This document shows, piece by piece, positions 46,400 through 58,809 of a stretch of DNA of 64,000 nucleotides. The notes below the pieces were generated by a model. That model saw only the letters and a list, made by a program, of their open reading frames with translations. It had not been told where the DNA came from and searched no databases. The stretch is from Dicyema japonicum (taxonomy: Eukaryota; Dicyemida; Rhombozoa; Dicyemidae). Location: positions 202,012-266,011 of the forward strand of contig RDEW01000059.1 of assembly GCA_011109175.1 (NCBI GenBank), read 5' to 3'. The position numbers and the translations under genes are program-made. Each line of letters opens with the position of its first letter. The stretch's first letter is position 1.

Positions 46400-47480
46400 T
46401 CAACTGTTATGCTGCATTCAAATCAAGAAAGTCAATGAAGAGACTGATATTAGAAAATATCCTGGTGAATTTTCTATCAACTCACGAATTTTCTAACAAC
46501 AGTTTTTTAATCTTTTGTCTAATAAACATCTCAAAGTAACAGGTCTATCATTTTTATTACAATTTCGGAGGTGATACAGTGAAATATATGATTTTCTCAT
46601 TCCACTCACCGACTCTAGTCTCAATGAGGTCACTAGTGCTTAGTCGAATATGATTTTCCTTGCATAAGTCGAGCATTTAAGTTTAAAAAACTTGTTTGAG
46701 GTTATTGGATGTCGACTTCCTTCAATGCAAATTTATGCTTAGGGTAACTTGACCGAAGCTATTTTTTAGTTTTTTAAATGCATTTATTATAGAATTGGGA
46801 AAAATTGGTTTGATCTACGAAATCGATATGCATATGTGAATACACAAATAAATTTCTTCCATAAAATCAGAAAATTTTCTTGAAATTGGCTATCTAGCCA
46901 AGATAATTCTGTTCAGAAGGGAAATTGTCTTGAAATTTTTGTAAAAATGTTTTTGAAGTAAAAAATAAGTATAATTTTGATGGAAATGGAATTTTAATAG
47001 AAAGATGTTTGGAAAACTGTTATAATGAACTATGGAGCAATTTATCTGCTAAATTATATGAATATTGGTTAATAAATTGATAAAGATGACAGGGAAAACT
47101 TACTTTGCAGTATAAGATGTAGCATATTCAAAAATTGTATTTTAGTAACGATTTATACGGAATTAAGAAGTATCTGGAATCTAAATTTTCTGTTAATAAG
47201 TTTATTAAATTAAAAATGGAAAAACAACATATTTCTCCATGTATATACGGCTATTTGCAAAATATCCTTCCACGTCATTATTTATCCATAAATTTTTTTT
47301 ATTATTGCCAAAATTATTATCTAAAGGCCGAGATGTTTAACATGAAAACGTTTTTTTTACATTATTTTATATTTTAGTAAAGTTTTTTTAATATTTAAAA
47401 TAATTTTTTCTACATAAATTTTGAGGTAATTATGATATCGTCGGCACAAGACAGAATGGGCTGATAAGTGAATACGTAGG
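46400..47480 (-). mobile_element. Heavily decayed LINE reverse transcriptase fragments
   Basis: Minus strand shows PILSCADDIIITSKFM (catalytic ADD) near 47455-47405, NCNKNDRPVTLRCLL near 46550 and LFIDFLDLNAAYNS near 46450. Order and spacing are only loosely RT-like. AT-rich decay dominates. Confidence 0.35.
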
Positions 47481-47768
47481 GCAGTTAACGCAGGTCACAC
47501 ACCACATTAAAGACACCACCCTTGCGAAAATAGGATAATATACACCCTATTAGTGGGAATAGTCACCGAGTGAATTATATTCTACTAAAACTATTAAGAC
47601 AAATTAGAAATGATACGGAAGCGCCTATTCGGAATATTATTGCAATGCATAAAATGAAATCACTCCCATTATTTACAAAAGTTATATTTTAATCCTTTTC
47701 GAAATCGAGGACCTTCTCATTTATTTAGAGTATCCGACTTTAAAGGAAGCCTTCTGTTTAAACGTTCA

Positions 47769-48200
47769 CTAAAATCTTACCTTTAATTTAAAAGAACTAA
47801 TCTGTGTTAGAATAGTAGTTTTGGAGAATGAAGACATCCAGATAAGATTTTGTTGAGATTTACTTGTATTAAGCCTCGTCTTATCGTCTTTTTGGGTGTC
47901 AGAAGGGACTATATTAATCATCAGTTCCTCTCCAAACTTTCGATATAAGTAAATTGAGTTGGTTCTACCACCACCAGGCAGTCTGGTGATTATGATCACA
48001 TTTAGGGATAATCCGTGGGAAGTAAGTGGCTGACTTTTTTGAAACCCTGTCACAGTGAGGTTGACTAATAATGAAGTATCCAAGAAAGGACTCGTGTTGA
48101 ATAAGTTAGTTGATTCGATGAGTTATGGATGGAGTCTCTGCAGTGTTCAGGGACTGGAGGAGGTTTTCCAATACGAAACCTGCTATGTCTAATATATCAA
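47769..48200 (-). CDS. Hypothetical protein, possibly two exons
   Basis: A 104-codon frame (48083-47769) contains SLNVIIITRLPGGGRTNSIY and LYRKFGEELMINIVPSDTQ. Upstream, AGFVLENLLQSLNTAETPSI is open in another frame. The PGGGR phrase recalls the PPGGGR segment of dynein heavy chain AAA3, but flanking motifs are missing. I do not assign a function. Confidence 0.25.
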
Positions 48201-48277
48201 AAGTAATGGAAAATAAATTATTTTAATAAACAAAACGTCAGGAAATAACAACAAATTTGAATAATTTTTATTAACTA

Positions 48278-48610
48278 TTAAATTTGTTCCTGCTCATTGT
48301 CAGTGATGACCATATCCGTGGGAATAAATAGAAATTCCGATCCATCAGTGGTGGATGTGGAATTTGTAGACTTATTATTCACCTCTTCAGCAAGTTTATC
48401 CAAAATATCGAATCCAAAATCCAAAGTGTCCCAAAAAGATTCTTGAAATGAGAACTTGTCTGAATAATTATCAATCATTTCTATGGAGTCATCGACTTGC
48501 TTTTTCTCAGACATATCACTAGCAGACGTATCTTTACTTTCGTCAATCTTATGTCCCAACAATTCTCTCTTTTCATGAGATTTCAATTTGATTTTTTCCT
48601 AAAAATTAAT
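48278..48610 (-). CDS. Hypothetical acidic protein, terminal exon
   Basis: A 102-codon frame, strongly acidic (FSFQESFWDTLDFGFDILDK, then SEFLFIPTDMVITDNEQEQI at the end). It is preceded at about 48602 by a TTTTTAG acceptor, so it may be the last exon of a gene starting further right. An unjoined minus-strand exon at about 48880-48743 (RLYSGCPDCVDIPSQDGERD...) lies upstream but ends in its own stop. Confidence 0.35.
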
Positions 48611-49399
48611 GTTTTAAGCAAATTACAGTTAAATATTCATTTCTTCTATAAGGGCCTTTCATTCACAAAAAACAAATAAATTGCGTAAATCTACTATTTT
48701 TTAGATATCCAAATTTATTATATTTTAAATAATTAATCATTAACTATAAATTTACAATTTAATGGATTTTTCGATTTGTTTAATAACTTTATCAAAAACC
48801 AGCGAATCTCGCTCGCCATCCTGAGAGGGAATATCCACGCAGTCAGGGCAGCCGCTATATAACCGTTTACTCTCTTTCCTAAATGAAAACCAATATTATT
48901 TTAAAAAATTTAAATAATTAAGCCTTTCAAGTAGGATTGGGAATACGTTTCCACGTAATACTTTTTCATAATGTAAAAATGTTTTATAACTTTCGCATAA
49001 TGTTTAATCAAAAAATTGAATTGCGCAAAAATTTTCAATAAAACCACTTGAAAATGGATAATTAAGGAATTAAAAAGATGAGTGTCTTCAATGAAAACAG
49101 AAAACGCATTATTAAGGAAACCAGAAAATTGCAATATGGAAAAATTAACGAAATTATTTATTTTTTTATTTGAAAAACCAAAATTTTTAAATGTAAAGAA
49201 AAAGAGTAAATGGTTGATGCAAAGAGATTGTCTGCACGTGTTGATATGTGGAGATCTTAAATCCCTTGACAAATATGAGAACATTATCTTCCAACGAGGT
49301 TTCAAGAAAAGCTAATTAACTGTCACATATCATCTGAATTATAGCATTAATTATTGTTAAAGAAAAGTTGTTATGATAGGTCTCCATTATAGCCTGCAG
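48611..49399. other. Small exon-like ORFs, unresolved
   Basis: Holds the minus exon-like piece at 48743-48880 and a plus-strand 77-codon frame at 49082-49315 (SKWLMQRDCLHVLICGDLKS). Neither is assigned. Confidence 0.25.
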
Positions 49400-50050
49400 G
49401 ATTATGCACGCAATAGGAGTTACCTCTCACATCTTCTGGAACAGGCATCCCTTCCATCTAGATTCACCCTTCCGCTTCCCCGCAGCTGTCTGATTAACCT
49501 GATAAGCTTAGACGCGCTCGGGCCATTAACGGCAACCGTCTCAACGGAGATCGACTTGAAAACGAACTGGTCCACGATGCCGTTGTATTTCCTCTTATTT
49601 AAGTTTTCAGCAGTGCATGCAGCGTAACCTGCGTGACTTAAGGAGACGTCGTATTCAGACATGTGCGAAGATGGGTATCCGCGGACCTTCCAAGTTCATT
49701 CAGCTTTTTATCACAAATGATTTCATCCCAGTCCTTTTGAGAGATAAAGTTCTTCGGAACACAAAGCCTGCTTGTTGTCCACTACTGCACAACCACGTCT
49801 AGCACAGACTCCATACTCATTCCGTGGCAAAAACATAAAATTGAGTTGGCCAAGGCATGGCAGCTTGAGAAGACAACAGGTAGCATGGAATGGATAATCG
49901 GCAGCAGAGCTCAAACCAACTCCATTAAACCTTATCGGGAGCTTTCCCTGGGACCAGTCAGTGCTGTCAAAACTGATATTGAGGATTTCTTCAGTCGTCT
50001 GTTTGATAAGATCCTCCAGAATCAGACTCGTGGAAACTTATAATGAGAAG
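49400..50050 (-). mobile_element. Relic of a LINE protein C-terminus
   Basis: Minus strand 49662-49420 reads KYNGIVDQFVFKSISVETVA and VNGPSASKLIRLIRQLRG, a phrase common at the C-terminus of invertebrate RT-related proteins (VETxGxxGPxA...LGRR). Upstream a short DYPFHATCCLL piece (about 49900) recalls the HA.CC segment before it. Frames are broken. Confidence 0.4.
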
Positions 50051-50259
50051 ATCATTGTGGAAACAAAAATGTTATTCTTCGTCAAGAAGACAGTATGTCT
50101 TCCAGAGTTTTAAGTAATTCCGTCATGAGTCGGAACGATTCAACCTTTTTTCTCGTAAACTTAAGCACCCCGAAAAAAATAGAGGGCATCCAAGAGAACC
50201 GTACCAGAAGATAATGTACCGTTCAAGATGTGTTCCGGGCAAGGTTTTGAGAGCAGAGG

Positions 50260-50830
50260 CTAATGAAAACTGAAGACGACGACTATCGTAAACCTGAAAG
50301 CATCGAAGATGCTCAGAACCTTCAACCTATGGACAGAGTCAGATTCGACACGGGTACTGCATGTTTTTGTTCGATAACTCAATACATTGAGCCATCTGAC
50401 TAACTGGTCAACTCTGTGGCTGCGAGATATAAAAGCTTGGAGACCTGGACAAACAAGATTGTTGAATTTTTGACGCAAGTTCCAATTCGATTCACTTCGG
50501 GCACTTAATTTTTGAGAATGTATACTTTGTGTGTATGACAATCTCGATAGACCAAGTCTGAAGCTTCTAGCTATGGATTCCAAGTGTTTACGTCGGATAA
50601 GCCAAACCGTCTATGGATTTTAAGCGTTGACTTTGTGTACTTTGGTGACAAACTAGGGGGCATTCCTTGTCTCGTCACCTCATATACCTTGAGCCACCTA
50701 GGACGTTATGAGATATTGAAAACTATTATATTCACAGATGCGCATAAGTACAAACCCGACATCGCAGAAATATTTTACGTAATAGGTCAATTACATACTA
50801 TTCGTGTAGAGTAGTCTAAATAATTCACAA
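50260..50830 (+). mobile_element. RTE-like LINE fragment, inverted partner at 56680-57100
   Basis: The plus-strand frame 50584-50814 (DKLGGIPCLVTS, ILKTIIFTDAHKYKPDIAEI, HTIRVE) is homologous to the minus-strand frame at 56973-56653 (NKLGTFLVSSLKTVIFADVH). Shared DNA includes CATTCCTTGTCTCGTCA and TACTATTCGTGTAGAGTAGT. The partner is joined to an RT segment, so this is the region before RT in the same LINE. Confidence 0.5.
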
Positions 50831-51054
50831 AAAGTTTTCAACTAAGGCAGATATTGATGATGTAAGCATAAAGATTACGGATCTGACGCAGATTTATGTT
50901 TTCATTAAATAGGATATTCTCAAAAAGGTGATTCTATACAGAAACGTGTGGAAAATCGCTTGGATATCTGTTAGTTTTGGCACAACTTTTGTCTGCGAGA
51001 TTACCATGCTATCTATTTTCAGGGAAATGAGTTTTCGATTTTCAGATCAGCTAG

Positions 51055-51350
51055 ACCGGTGGCATAGTGGTTAGGTGTCGGGCTAAAGTGACTTAGGTTA
51101 CGGGTTCGATTCTCGCTGCCGTTCAACTGGTGGAAGGTTCCACGCATCTACGATGCTAAAGGGTTTGACAAGTGACGCCGTCATCAGTGGATACTCACTG
51201 CGGAACTGGATTGTCTAGAAAGGACCCACACACAAGAAAAAAAAGAAATGAAGATCATTCTTTGGTTCTACGATTAGTTAAAATTAACTGTTCTGTACTT
51301 AAATAATGTGTGTGTCCTGCCTATGCGGTGCTATAAATATTATAATATTG
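51055..51350 (+). repeat. Complete tRNA-derived SINE
   Basis: Head CCGGTGGCATAGTGGTTAGG (A-box-like) and ACGGGTTCGATTCTCGC (B box), then body CAACTGGTGGAAGGTTCCAC, GCATCTACGATGC, GTGACGCCGTCATCAGTGGA, CTCACTGCGGAACTGGATTG, a GACCCACACACAAG-A-rich stretch and tail ACTTAAATAATGTGTGTGTC. This copy defines the family; others lie at 11195, 22545, 31206, 36684 and 4960. Confidence 0.85.
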
Positions 51351-52480
51351 TGGCTCTCGTGAAAAGGCTGTTATTACTATTAGATCAGCCAGACAGATCT
51401 AAAATGTCTTTAGTTAGTTTAACGATTTTTAGGTGTAAATATGTAATAAAGTTATAAAAGACTTATTGGTTGAATTGAAGGGGTTAAAAGTCATACATAA
51501 CCCCAAAAGGAATTAGTACCCCAGGTATGAAACGATCCGGTTCCCGTTGTCAACTTATAAAAACGTATGGCACTTAACCCAAAATATTGTCCTATTTATT
51601 AGTTACAAAAGAATATTTAATGAAACTATGTAGACATGTCGCACAAAAGCTACGTTACCATCCCAATTTTCCGACCAATTACCTAATTAGTCCACCGATC
51701 GCTATTATTTGATCATTAATGTCGAATGTTCACTAAATAATGGAAATCTATCACAATCTTCCGTCACCTATCGAAAACGTGCACGGACCTTTCACAAAAA
51801 AAACATTTCCGCGCAACGGTGGGTACAATGTAAGACGTGAAAAGGCGATATCAATTATTGCAACCCAGATCAAGTAACTAGGAAAATTTGTGATCAAAAT
51901 ATTGGCAAACAATTAAAATTAAATTATATTATAATTAAATCTAAATATGATTATTTAAAATAATAAATTGGATGGTTAACCAAACTTAGTATAAAATGTG
52001 ACCTGTTATTCTAATAAGTTGTTAATTATGATTGTTAAGAGTTTTAATTTTAATTTAAAAACTTTACTTGGTATATTATTTTTCTCGCAATTAACAAACT
52101 GTTATAATCAGAACAAAATAAAGTATAAAATTCTCAATTGGGTATTATTTAAGTTAACCCTAGTTATCCGAAAATACTGCAATATTATGTATCTCAGCTG
52201 CTGCATCATTATCAATTCTGAGTTTGATAATGATCGTACTAATTTTCCTTTATCTGGTTTAATTGAGTTAATATTTTAGCGAAAACAAAAAATTGTGATA
52301 TCATCAGAAAAGGTATGAGATTTATTTATCACTAAGAATGTTGAATATCAGGATTTGCTTTACGACTACAATTAATTATTAACTTGAGTATTTCGGTTGA
52401 TTAATTCCTTAATTATCTTAAACTTTTCGTAATTAGAATATTTTATTGTATTGATCTAAAAAAGAACAAAAAATTAGGGG
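51351..52480. other. AT-rich spacer
   Basis: A 93-codon AT-rich plus frame (51998-52279) has no recognisable motif. Nothing else is supported. Confidence 0.35.
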
Positions 52481-54588
52481 AGCACAGGAATCATAGTTCG
52501 ATAACTGTGTAGTTATCCTGGATTGAGAGGGAAATCGGCTCAGAGAAAGCGTCGTTCGCGAAGGTCCCCTAAGATTATATTCCGAGTTTCTGAACATTAC
52601 GTATGACGACTGTTCAAGACTCCTGAGATTTCCATAGCAAGAGGAACAAATGTTACATTATATTTGAGGTACTTCCGACGCTTCAATCACTTGCGTTTCA
52701 AGAAACTAATCAGAAATTGGCAGCTCTCTTGAGGCAGTCGTTTGAAGCTAAGGTAGTAGACTAGGAACCTTCAAACAACAAAAATTAGATGGTCATTCAA
52801 TAAAAAACGTTTTCTATCTTGTCTAAACATTCTGGAGGTTTCGACTACTGAACGGAAATCAACGGCTTCCAAAGCTCGTCGAACGTCTGAGACCTTGCCG
52901 ACACTTCTTGCAGGGAATGGATGTAATTCAAAACTTTCAATTCGCTCACCATATTGCACTGGTATGGAATAAAGTATTCAGTCTTAGTCATGAATGAATA
53001 TCTTAGTCAAGTCTCCAATGCTCTAAAAAGAATATCTCTGAGACAGGGTCCACTTTCAAGTCGGTTGGAAAATTTCAAAATATTAACAAATTATTTTTTT
53101 AAATTTAGACAGGTCACTAAGACGAATCACCTCACACGTGTTTCTTTGTTTCAACTTGTTATGTCTTTGATATTGATACTTTTTAAACGAATCTAATCTG
53201 TTTTGTATTCAGGATGTCGTGTTGTTTGTACGGAGCGTTAGCATGCTAGAAAATCAAAAATTACAGAGTTTTCTTTTTCTCTGCACACGAATAGAAGGAA
53301 GACGAGACATAATTGTTAGTTGGGGATATAGATATTTTCTGAAATATGTGTCAACTTAACCAGGTTGAAAATTCCTTATTATTACTGAGTTTAAAATAAA
53401 AAAATTCTATAATTCATTGACAAGTTGCTCTTTCGTTTCATTTCAGTTGAGCCTTTAAGAATTTGACCCACGTGCAAGAGGAAAAAGCCAAGAGAATCGA
53501 TGTCTTTCTGAGATATCGGTCTTGTATATGAGTTAACATTGCGAATCAATTTTATATTTTTCTTTGAATTAGAATCATTTTCTTGCCATTTCCTCTCAAA
53601 AACCATGACCTACATCATTAATAGAACATTCGAAAATAAATTACATGTTCAACGCTGACAATATTCTCAAATTCCTCAAATTTTAGTCACGTGTCGTTTG
53701 AAACATCATGTTTCTAACGACTCACAAGTCGACAAGCAGGATGATTCGGACTATTGATTTTGTCGTTCAAGAAAAGATGAAAACATCCATAGCTCCACCA
53801 CTCAGTCATTAGCTCAAACTTTCGTCCGACTATCCAATAGACGATCTGACCCGGTCTATATTAGCCAAAATAATAAAATACTTCCTCGAGGATTGAATCA
53901 CCTAACGGGAGATGCAATCCTTTAATTAACAAAGAATAGTAAAAAGTAAAATAACTCTAAAATATCCCAAAATCTCTAACATAACTAATGAATCTATAAA
54001 CGTAATAAAGTAATCGTACCAATTTCTTTTTCGAGAAAGACTCTCATATGGCTCGGATGTAGACCGTCAAGCCGGTTGCTTCCTGGAATTTTTAGATCAA
54101 ATTTTTATAACAATTCGTTCACCAATTTAAATTTTAGGGCAATTTAATTGACTTTCTAAGGACGATTCATTGTTTTTAAGGACAACTTTCCTAGTTATTA
54201 GTAAGCTGTAGCAAATTGAGATTGTCAAAAATATCAGTAATACTTATGCGAAAATTAATTTAAATCTTGTATTTTGATGAAATTACTTTAATTCCTTTCC
54301 TAAGCCCTTATTTGATCACAAAATGACATTTATACTCGACATTCTAATAGAGACCGATCTTTACGGTCCTTAACGAAAAAAGATCATTTTTATTAAATTT
54401 TGTGTTTTCATGAATAAAATCGACATTTCACGTAATGGATACACGCTAGCACCTCAACCTTGCGACCAATAGCAACTAACCGGTTTCAAATAATCAACGC
54501 CAAAAAGTAAAACCAAGTATTGTTAGAGATCACACATTCTCGTTGGAACTAAATGTTTCTTTTTCATCAATGCACCCGAACCGTCTAA
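52481..54588. other. Unassigned, some moderately GC-rich patches
   Basis: A minus frame at 52959-52771 (FPARSVGKVSDVRRALEAVD) and RLPQESCQFLISFLETQVIE near 52720 look protein-like but are not recognised. From 53.2 to 54.5 kb I see nothing firm. Confidence 0.25.
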
Positions 54589-55587
54589 CTACTCCAATTT
54601 TCTTATAAGAATCCACAAATTCTGACTCATTTTGATCCACAAGCAGGAACATTTCATACACTTATTATCAAAGCAATCCAATTTTTTTTCATTCCACCTT
54701 TTTTTTGTACTCTCGCAAGTCACTCCAAACGTATAATGATTGGAATATGATTCAATACAGTTGTCCTCTTCATCCATCGCGGACTTGGGTTCTTTAAGTT
54801 TTTTGGGGGTTATTCGACATTGGAGAGTAATCTCTATTTCAGAAAAAATTTGCATTATAGTGCCAACATACACATACATAATCAGAAAAGCCGACCATTC
54901 GAAGAAAGCTGTGACACTGAGAAGAAACTAAAATATGAAATAGCACTACATTTGTCTTTATGTGAAACAAGACAACCCGAAAAACAGTGACTAAATAAAA
55001 AAAACGGAAATACACAAAATAATGACCAAAACGATGGAGGAGGTTAATATAATCTGCAGTCTGCAATGAAACTTTGAGAAATGTAGGATGTAGTTTGTAT
55101 AAATTCAAGGCCATTAATCCCATAGACACTGCAAGAAACCCAAATCCTATCCCTCCCCCAATCATATGGATTTTAGTTTTGTCGTTTAACTACAAAACAT
55201 ACAATGAAATACTTCAAAATTAACTGTAACTAACAAGCCGATAGCACAGATTAGGGAGGAGATGAGACTCAGTAAATTAAGAGTGTTTTTCTCCCGTTTT
55301 TTCACAAGATAAATCCTTATTATGTCATATTGGATGTAGAGAATCAGAATGTCTAAAATCATTAACAAGGTGACTCAATGAGAAAGATAAATTCATAAAA
55401 AGTGAGAAAAATGAACTTTCAGCGCGATTTCTGTAAAAGTCACTAGAATTTGTATTTCTTATTACCTGATGAATGGGATTAGTGGTAAATCGTCCTTTGG
55501 CTTATAAAGTTCCTTCAAAATTACAGTGCCGACAATTCCTATGAAGGCACTTAAAATTGATGTTATAATAAAAAAATTAGGATTCAT
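54589..55587 (-). CDS. DRAM: DRAM-family multi-pass membrane protein, seven exons
   Basis: Damage-regulated autophagy modulators are six-helix lysosomal or Golgi membrane proteins. Introns at 55465-55443, 55416-55374, 55212-55190, 55072-55054, 55013-54991 and 54949-54928 (23, 43, 23, 19, 23, 22 nt) give one open frame from 55587 to 54589. Helix 1 is FFIITSILSAFIGIVGTVI. The family PxISD motif appears as IPFISDFYRNRAE. Helices follow with ILDILILYIQYDIIRIYLV, LLSLISSLICAIGLLVTVNFE (family VANFQ), HMIGGGIGFGFLAVSMGLM, ILTSSIVLVIILFTVFRVVL and SVTAFFEWSAFLIMYVYVG (family AEW.xxFS). A hydrophilic cysteine-containing tail (DEEDNCIES...CMKCSC) ends the protein. An inverted, damaged copy lies at 63285-64000. 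Confidence 0.87.
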
Positions 55588-55704
55588 TGTTTTTTGAGTC
55601 AAAGTTTATTCTGAAACTAGTGTAGTACCTCAAATAATTAATAATATTATTTTAAATTTTATTAATAGTTTTATTTTAAGTTTTTATTTTTTATTTTAAT
55701 AATC

Positions 55705-55945
55705 AAATAGCTCCGCGTGGCGCCAGTTGATCAATAATTTTTTCTTTCCTTCCGATGGCGTCATTGGATCCACCTACCTAAGGAGACCTTCGAGATTTCC
55801 CTGTTTCATGAGTTATAGTATGACCCTTCATGAATATCCACTTTTTTATAGCCCTTCTAGATCTCAGATAGTTGAGTTAATGAGTAGATATTCTAGTAGA
55901 GCAAAAAGCCTCATGAGAAACAAGACTATCTTCGTTTTCACTTAG
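55705..55945 (+). repeat. GCGTGGCGCC-family repeat, inverted partner at 61370-61680
   Basis: Starts CCGCGTGGCGCCAGTTGATC and contains TGGATCCACCTACCTAAGG, TGAGTTATAGTATGACCCTT, AGATATTCTAGTAGAG and GCCTCATGAGAAACAAGA. All recur in reverse complement at 61370-61680, in the same position relative to the DRAM copy. Confidence 0.8.
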
Positions 55946-56119
55946 GGATTTACCCAAACTCTTTCACAATTTGAATACATGAGAGTTCCCTTATACTAAA
56001 ATCAAATTATTCCAAAAACTAAATCATTAGTAATCCTGAGATCATCTAGACCCCTCATCCAGAGGAATTATTGATGCGATCCGTTAATGTTGAAAAAAAA
56101 TTTCCATTTACTCAATTCA

Positions 56120-57100
56120 TATGTTGACTATATGATATATATAAGGAAAATTATAGAAAAAATTTCTCTGTTTCTCCTCTTCCCATTTCGAATAATAGCG
56201 CCCATCATACATTTAGTATCACAAACTTTCGTAATCTCAGAATTTAGTTGGAAGAAATAATCAGCACATGAGCTGCCAGATCGAAAATCCCATTTTTGTG
56301 ACGTCATGAAATTTTCATCTTCCACCTGTTTACATAACCTCAGACACAATTTGCTTAATAGTTTTGAAATATAGAAAATAAGGATGATTGGTCTGTAATT
56401 TGTGAGATCTCTCCTGTGTCGAGCGATTTACAAAATTGGCTGAATCACTTCGTTTTTAATTTTTTATTTGAGATCAAACTCCACGTAGTATCTCCCATAT
56501 ATTCTGAAACTGAGGGTACATTTCAAACTTAACATGCTTTTCTCGGTATATTTGAAATTATCATTTCTGCATTACCTAGCCAACAAAAAGTTATTAAACA
56601 GGCTTCAACTCTCCATTTCCGTTCTGTTTAGTCCACCACATTTTTTTCGGTTTTATTTGAACGTAGAGTAAGATCTCCCATCCAGTATGTTCGCACATTG
56701 TTTTAAACGATTTGTAAAAATTATTTGGACTACTCTACACGAATAGTATGTGATGGACCTAATTATGTCGAATCTCAATAAAATATTTTCTACGATGTCG
56801 AATTTATAAAAATGGACATCTGCGAAAATAACCGTTTTCAATGACGAGACAAGGAATGTCCCTAGTTTGTTACCACAGTACAGAGAAGTCAACGCTCTGA
56901 ATCCAAAGGACCACGATAGGAACTCTAGACGTCTTCTATCCTGATTTGTTTTTTTTAAATTCAAAATAAACACTCTTCGATTCCAAATCCCCGAATAGAA
57001 TCGAATTGGGATTTGCGCTAAAAATTGAACAATTTTGTTTGTCCACCTCTCCGAATTTTTATAATGAAATTCCCCAGTATTCGGTCAGATCTCAACACAC
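56120..57100 (-). mobile_element. RTE-like LINE relic with RT segment
   Basis: RT text read right to left at about 56420-56190: TNYRPIILIFYISKLLSKLC, then QKWDFRSGSSCADYFFQLN, the classic NYRPI...SK and QxGFRxGxSCxD sequence. To its right, 56973-56653 encodes the pre-RT region shared with 50584-50814. Frame changes separate the parts. Confidence 0.65.
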
Positions 57101-58240
57101 AATTTCAACAAATAAAAACTCGCAAACATCAAAGCATGCCACATAGATTAATTGTTTGAAGACAGTATCTTTTGTAACTTCAACAGCCTCATTTACTCTG
57201 GAATCAAAAATGTTTGCCTCTGTTTTTTATCAAACGTTAAGTTTTTGATATTGATGGTTCATGCTTGCATATGTTCAAATTTAAAATTAATTCTGATTAA
57301 AATCGGAATCATCTGATCACAGCAGGTAGATTCACCTGATAATGCCTTAATTCATGCCTCTGTTTGAATTTCTCTTTCTCGTCCACTCTTGGCTCTGTCT
57401 TGTGGTCGTAAAAGGCAGGAAGGGCATAAAAATATCCGTGACCTAATCGTCCAATCTGTTTTTATTTTCACTTTTAATAAATAGATACAAGTATTTACCA
57501 ATTATTTGAACTTGAATCCTCTTTCGATAAATAATGGAATATTTTTTGTACGAAAAATAGTTCCCTTGCTTGTATTCCTCCTTTCTGAATGTTCCTTTTT
57601 AAGAGATGATCTGCAGTCTTCAATTTCGTTTCACGATTCAAAGGCGTTATAATTAACACAATAAATTTGAAATGAAACGTGACTTTTAAAATATTAATTT
57701 TTAAAATCGAATCAATTTTATATAATAAAAAAATTAATGCCTAAAATAAAGGTGCTACATTTAATTGTCATACTTTTTGTAGAAAATTCATAGATCGCTC
57801 CAAAACTGAGTTTTCCTAAAAATAGAGGTGCCCCACCTCGGAGGTGCGCCCTAAATAGAAGTCGGAGTGTAATTCAATTTAGGCATAAGTTATCTATGTT
57901 GCAGAAAAAGTGTTTTAAAACGCACTTATTAAACGTCGGCTTGAGTCTGCCGGTTTTCCTTCTCAGATGTGGCTTGACCATGGGGATACAAAGAGACTCG
58001 ATGAGTTGACTACTTTCATATGAGGATATGCCTTTGGACTTATAATTCGTCAACTCGTTTATATTTCTCAGTTGAGGGTGAAATACATGGTGAATGTAAA
58101 ATCATTTTTGAAGTTGGAAAAACTTCAATAAAAGGTTCAACCCGTAAAATGAGTCAATATTTAGTATTTTAATTGTACCAGTAAATTTTGTTCATTTTAC
58201 TTTACTGAAAATGATGTAATAAAAATCAATTCAGAACTAC
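57101..58240. other. Unassigned AT-rich spacer
   Basis: No frame or motif I can support. Confidence 0.35.
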
Positions 58241-58244
58241 TTTT

Positions 58245-58745
58245 TAGACTGAGCAGGTAATAATACTAATTTGTACAAAAATGTCGTTATCTCAAGAGAA
58301 TACAATTTAGAATGTGCCTTGCATGTTCCATCTCTCTATTGCAAGAAGTCCAATTTCAGGAAGACATCAAATAGATTATATTTTACCGATGATACCTGAT
58401 AATCTCTTGGAGAAATTTCTGCCAGTGTGTTTCTGAATAGAATGTCTTTAGCTCCTCTTCCAAATTTACAGCAAACAAATCTGGGACAGAGAATTCCTTT
58501 AGTGGACTACCAATGTCATAAAGAAAATTTCATAGTGCTTCATGCCAACTTTTACTGATAGCTCTGTTTCTGCAGATGGAATGTACTAACCTCAGGCTGT
58601 ATTTATTTAATATATTAATACTGTCGAACGCCCTGCTCAGATTAATTATAGGGACCTGTTTAGTCTTCGCATATTTTTGGCATTCAGCTGCACACCAACG
58701 ATGACTCCATACAACATCTGTGGACAGGTATTCTTATAGGGTTTT
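58245..58745 (-). mobile_element. Possible LINE fragment (RT motif A)
   Basis: Minus strand near 58670-58610 reads CQKYAKTKQVPIINLSRAFD, then SINILNK, resembling motif A of LINE reverse transcriptases (xxDxxKAFDSV). Flanking sequence is too degraded to extend. Confidence 0.35.
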
Positions 58746-58809
58746 CCTATCGATAACGACAGAAAAAAATTAATTTTTCAACAATACTAGTTAAACAAAA
58801 AAAAGATTT

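Noticed and set aside
47769-48083. Dynein heavy chain exon
   Set aside because: The PGGGR phrase alone is similar; neighbouring AAA3 motifs such as the P-loop and VDDLNMP are not found.
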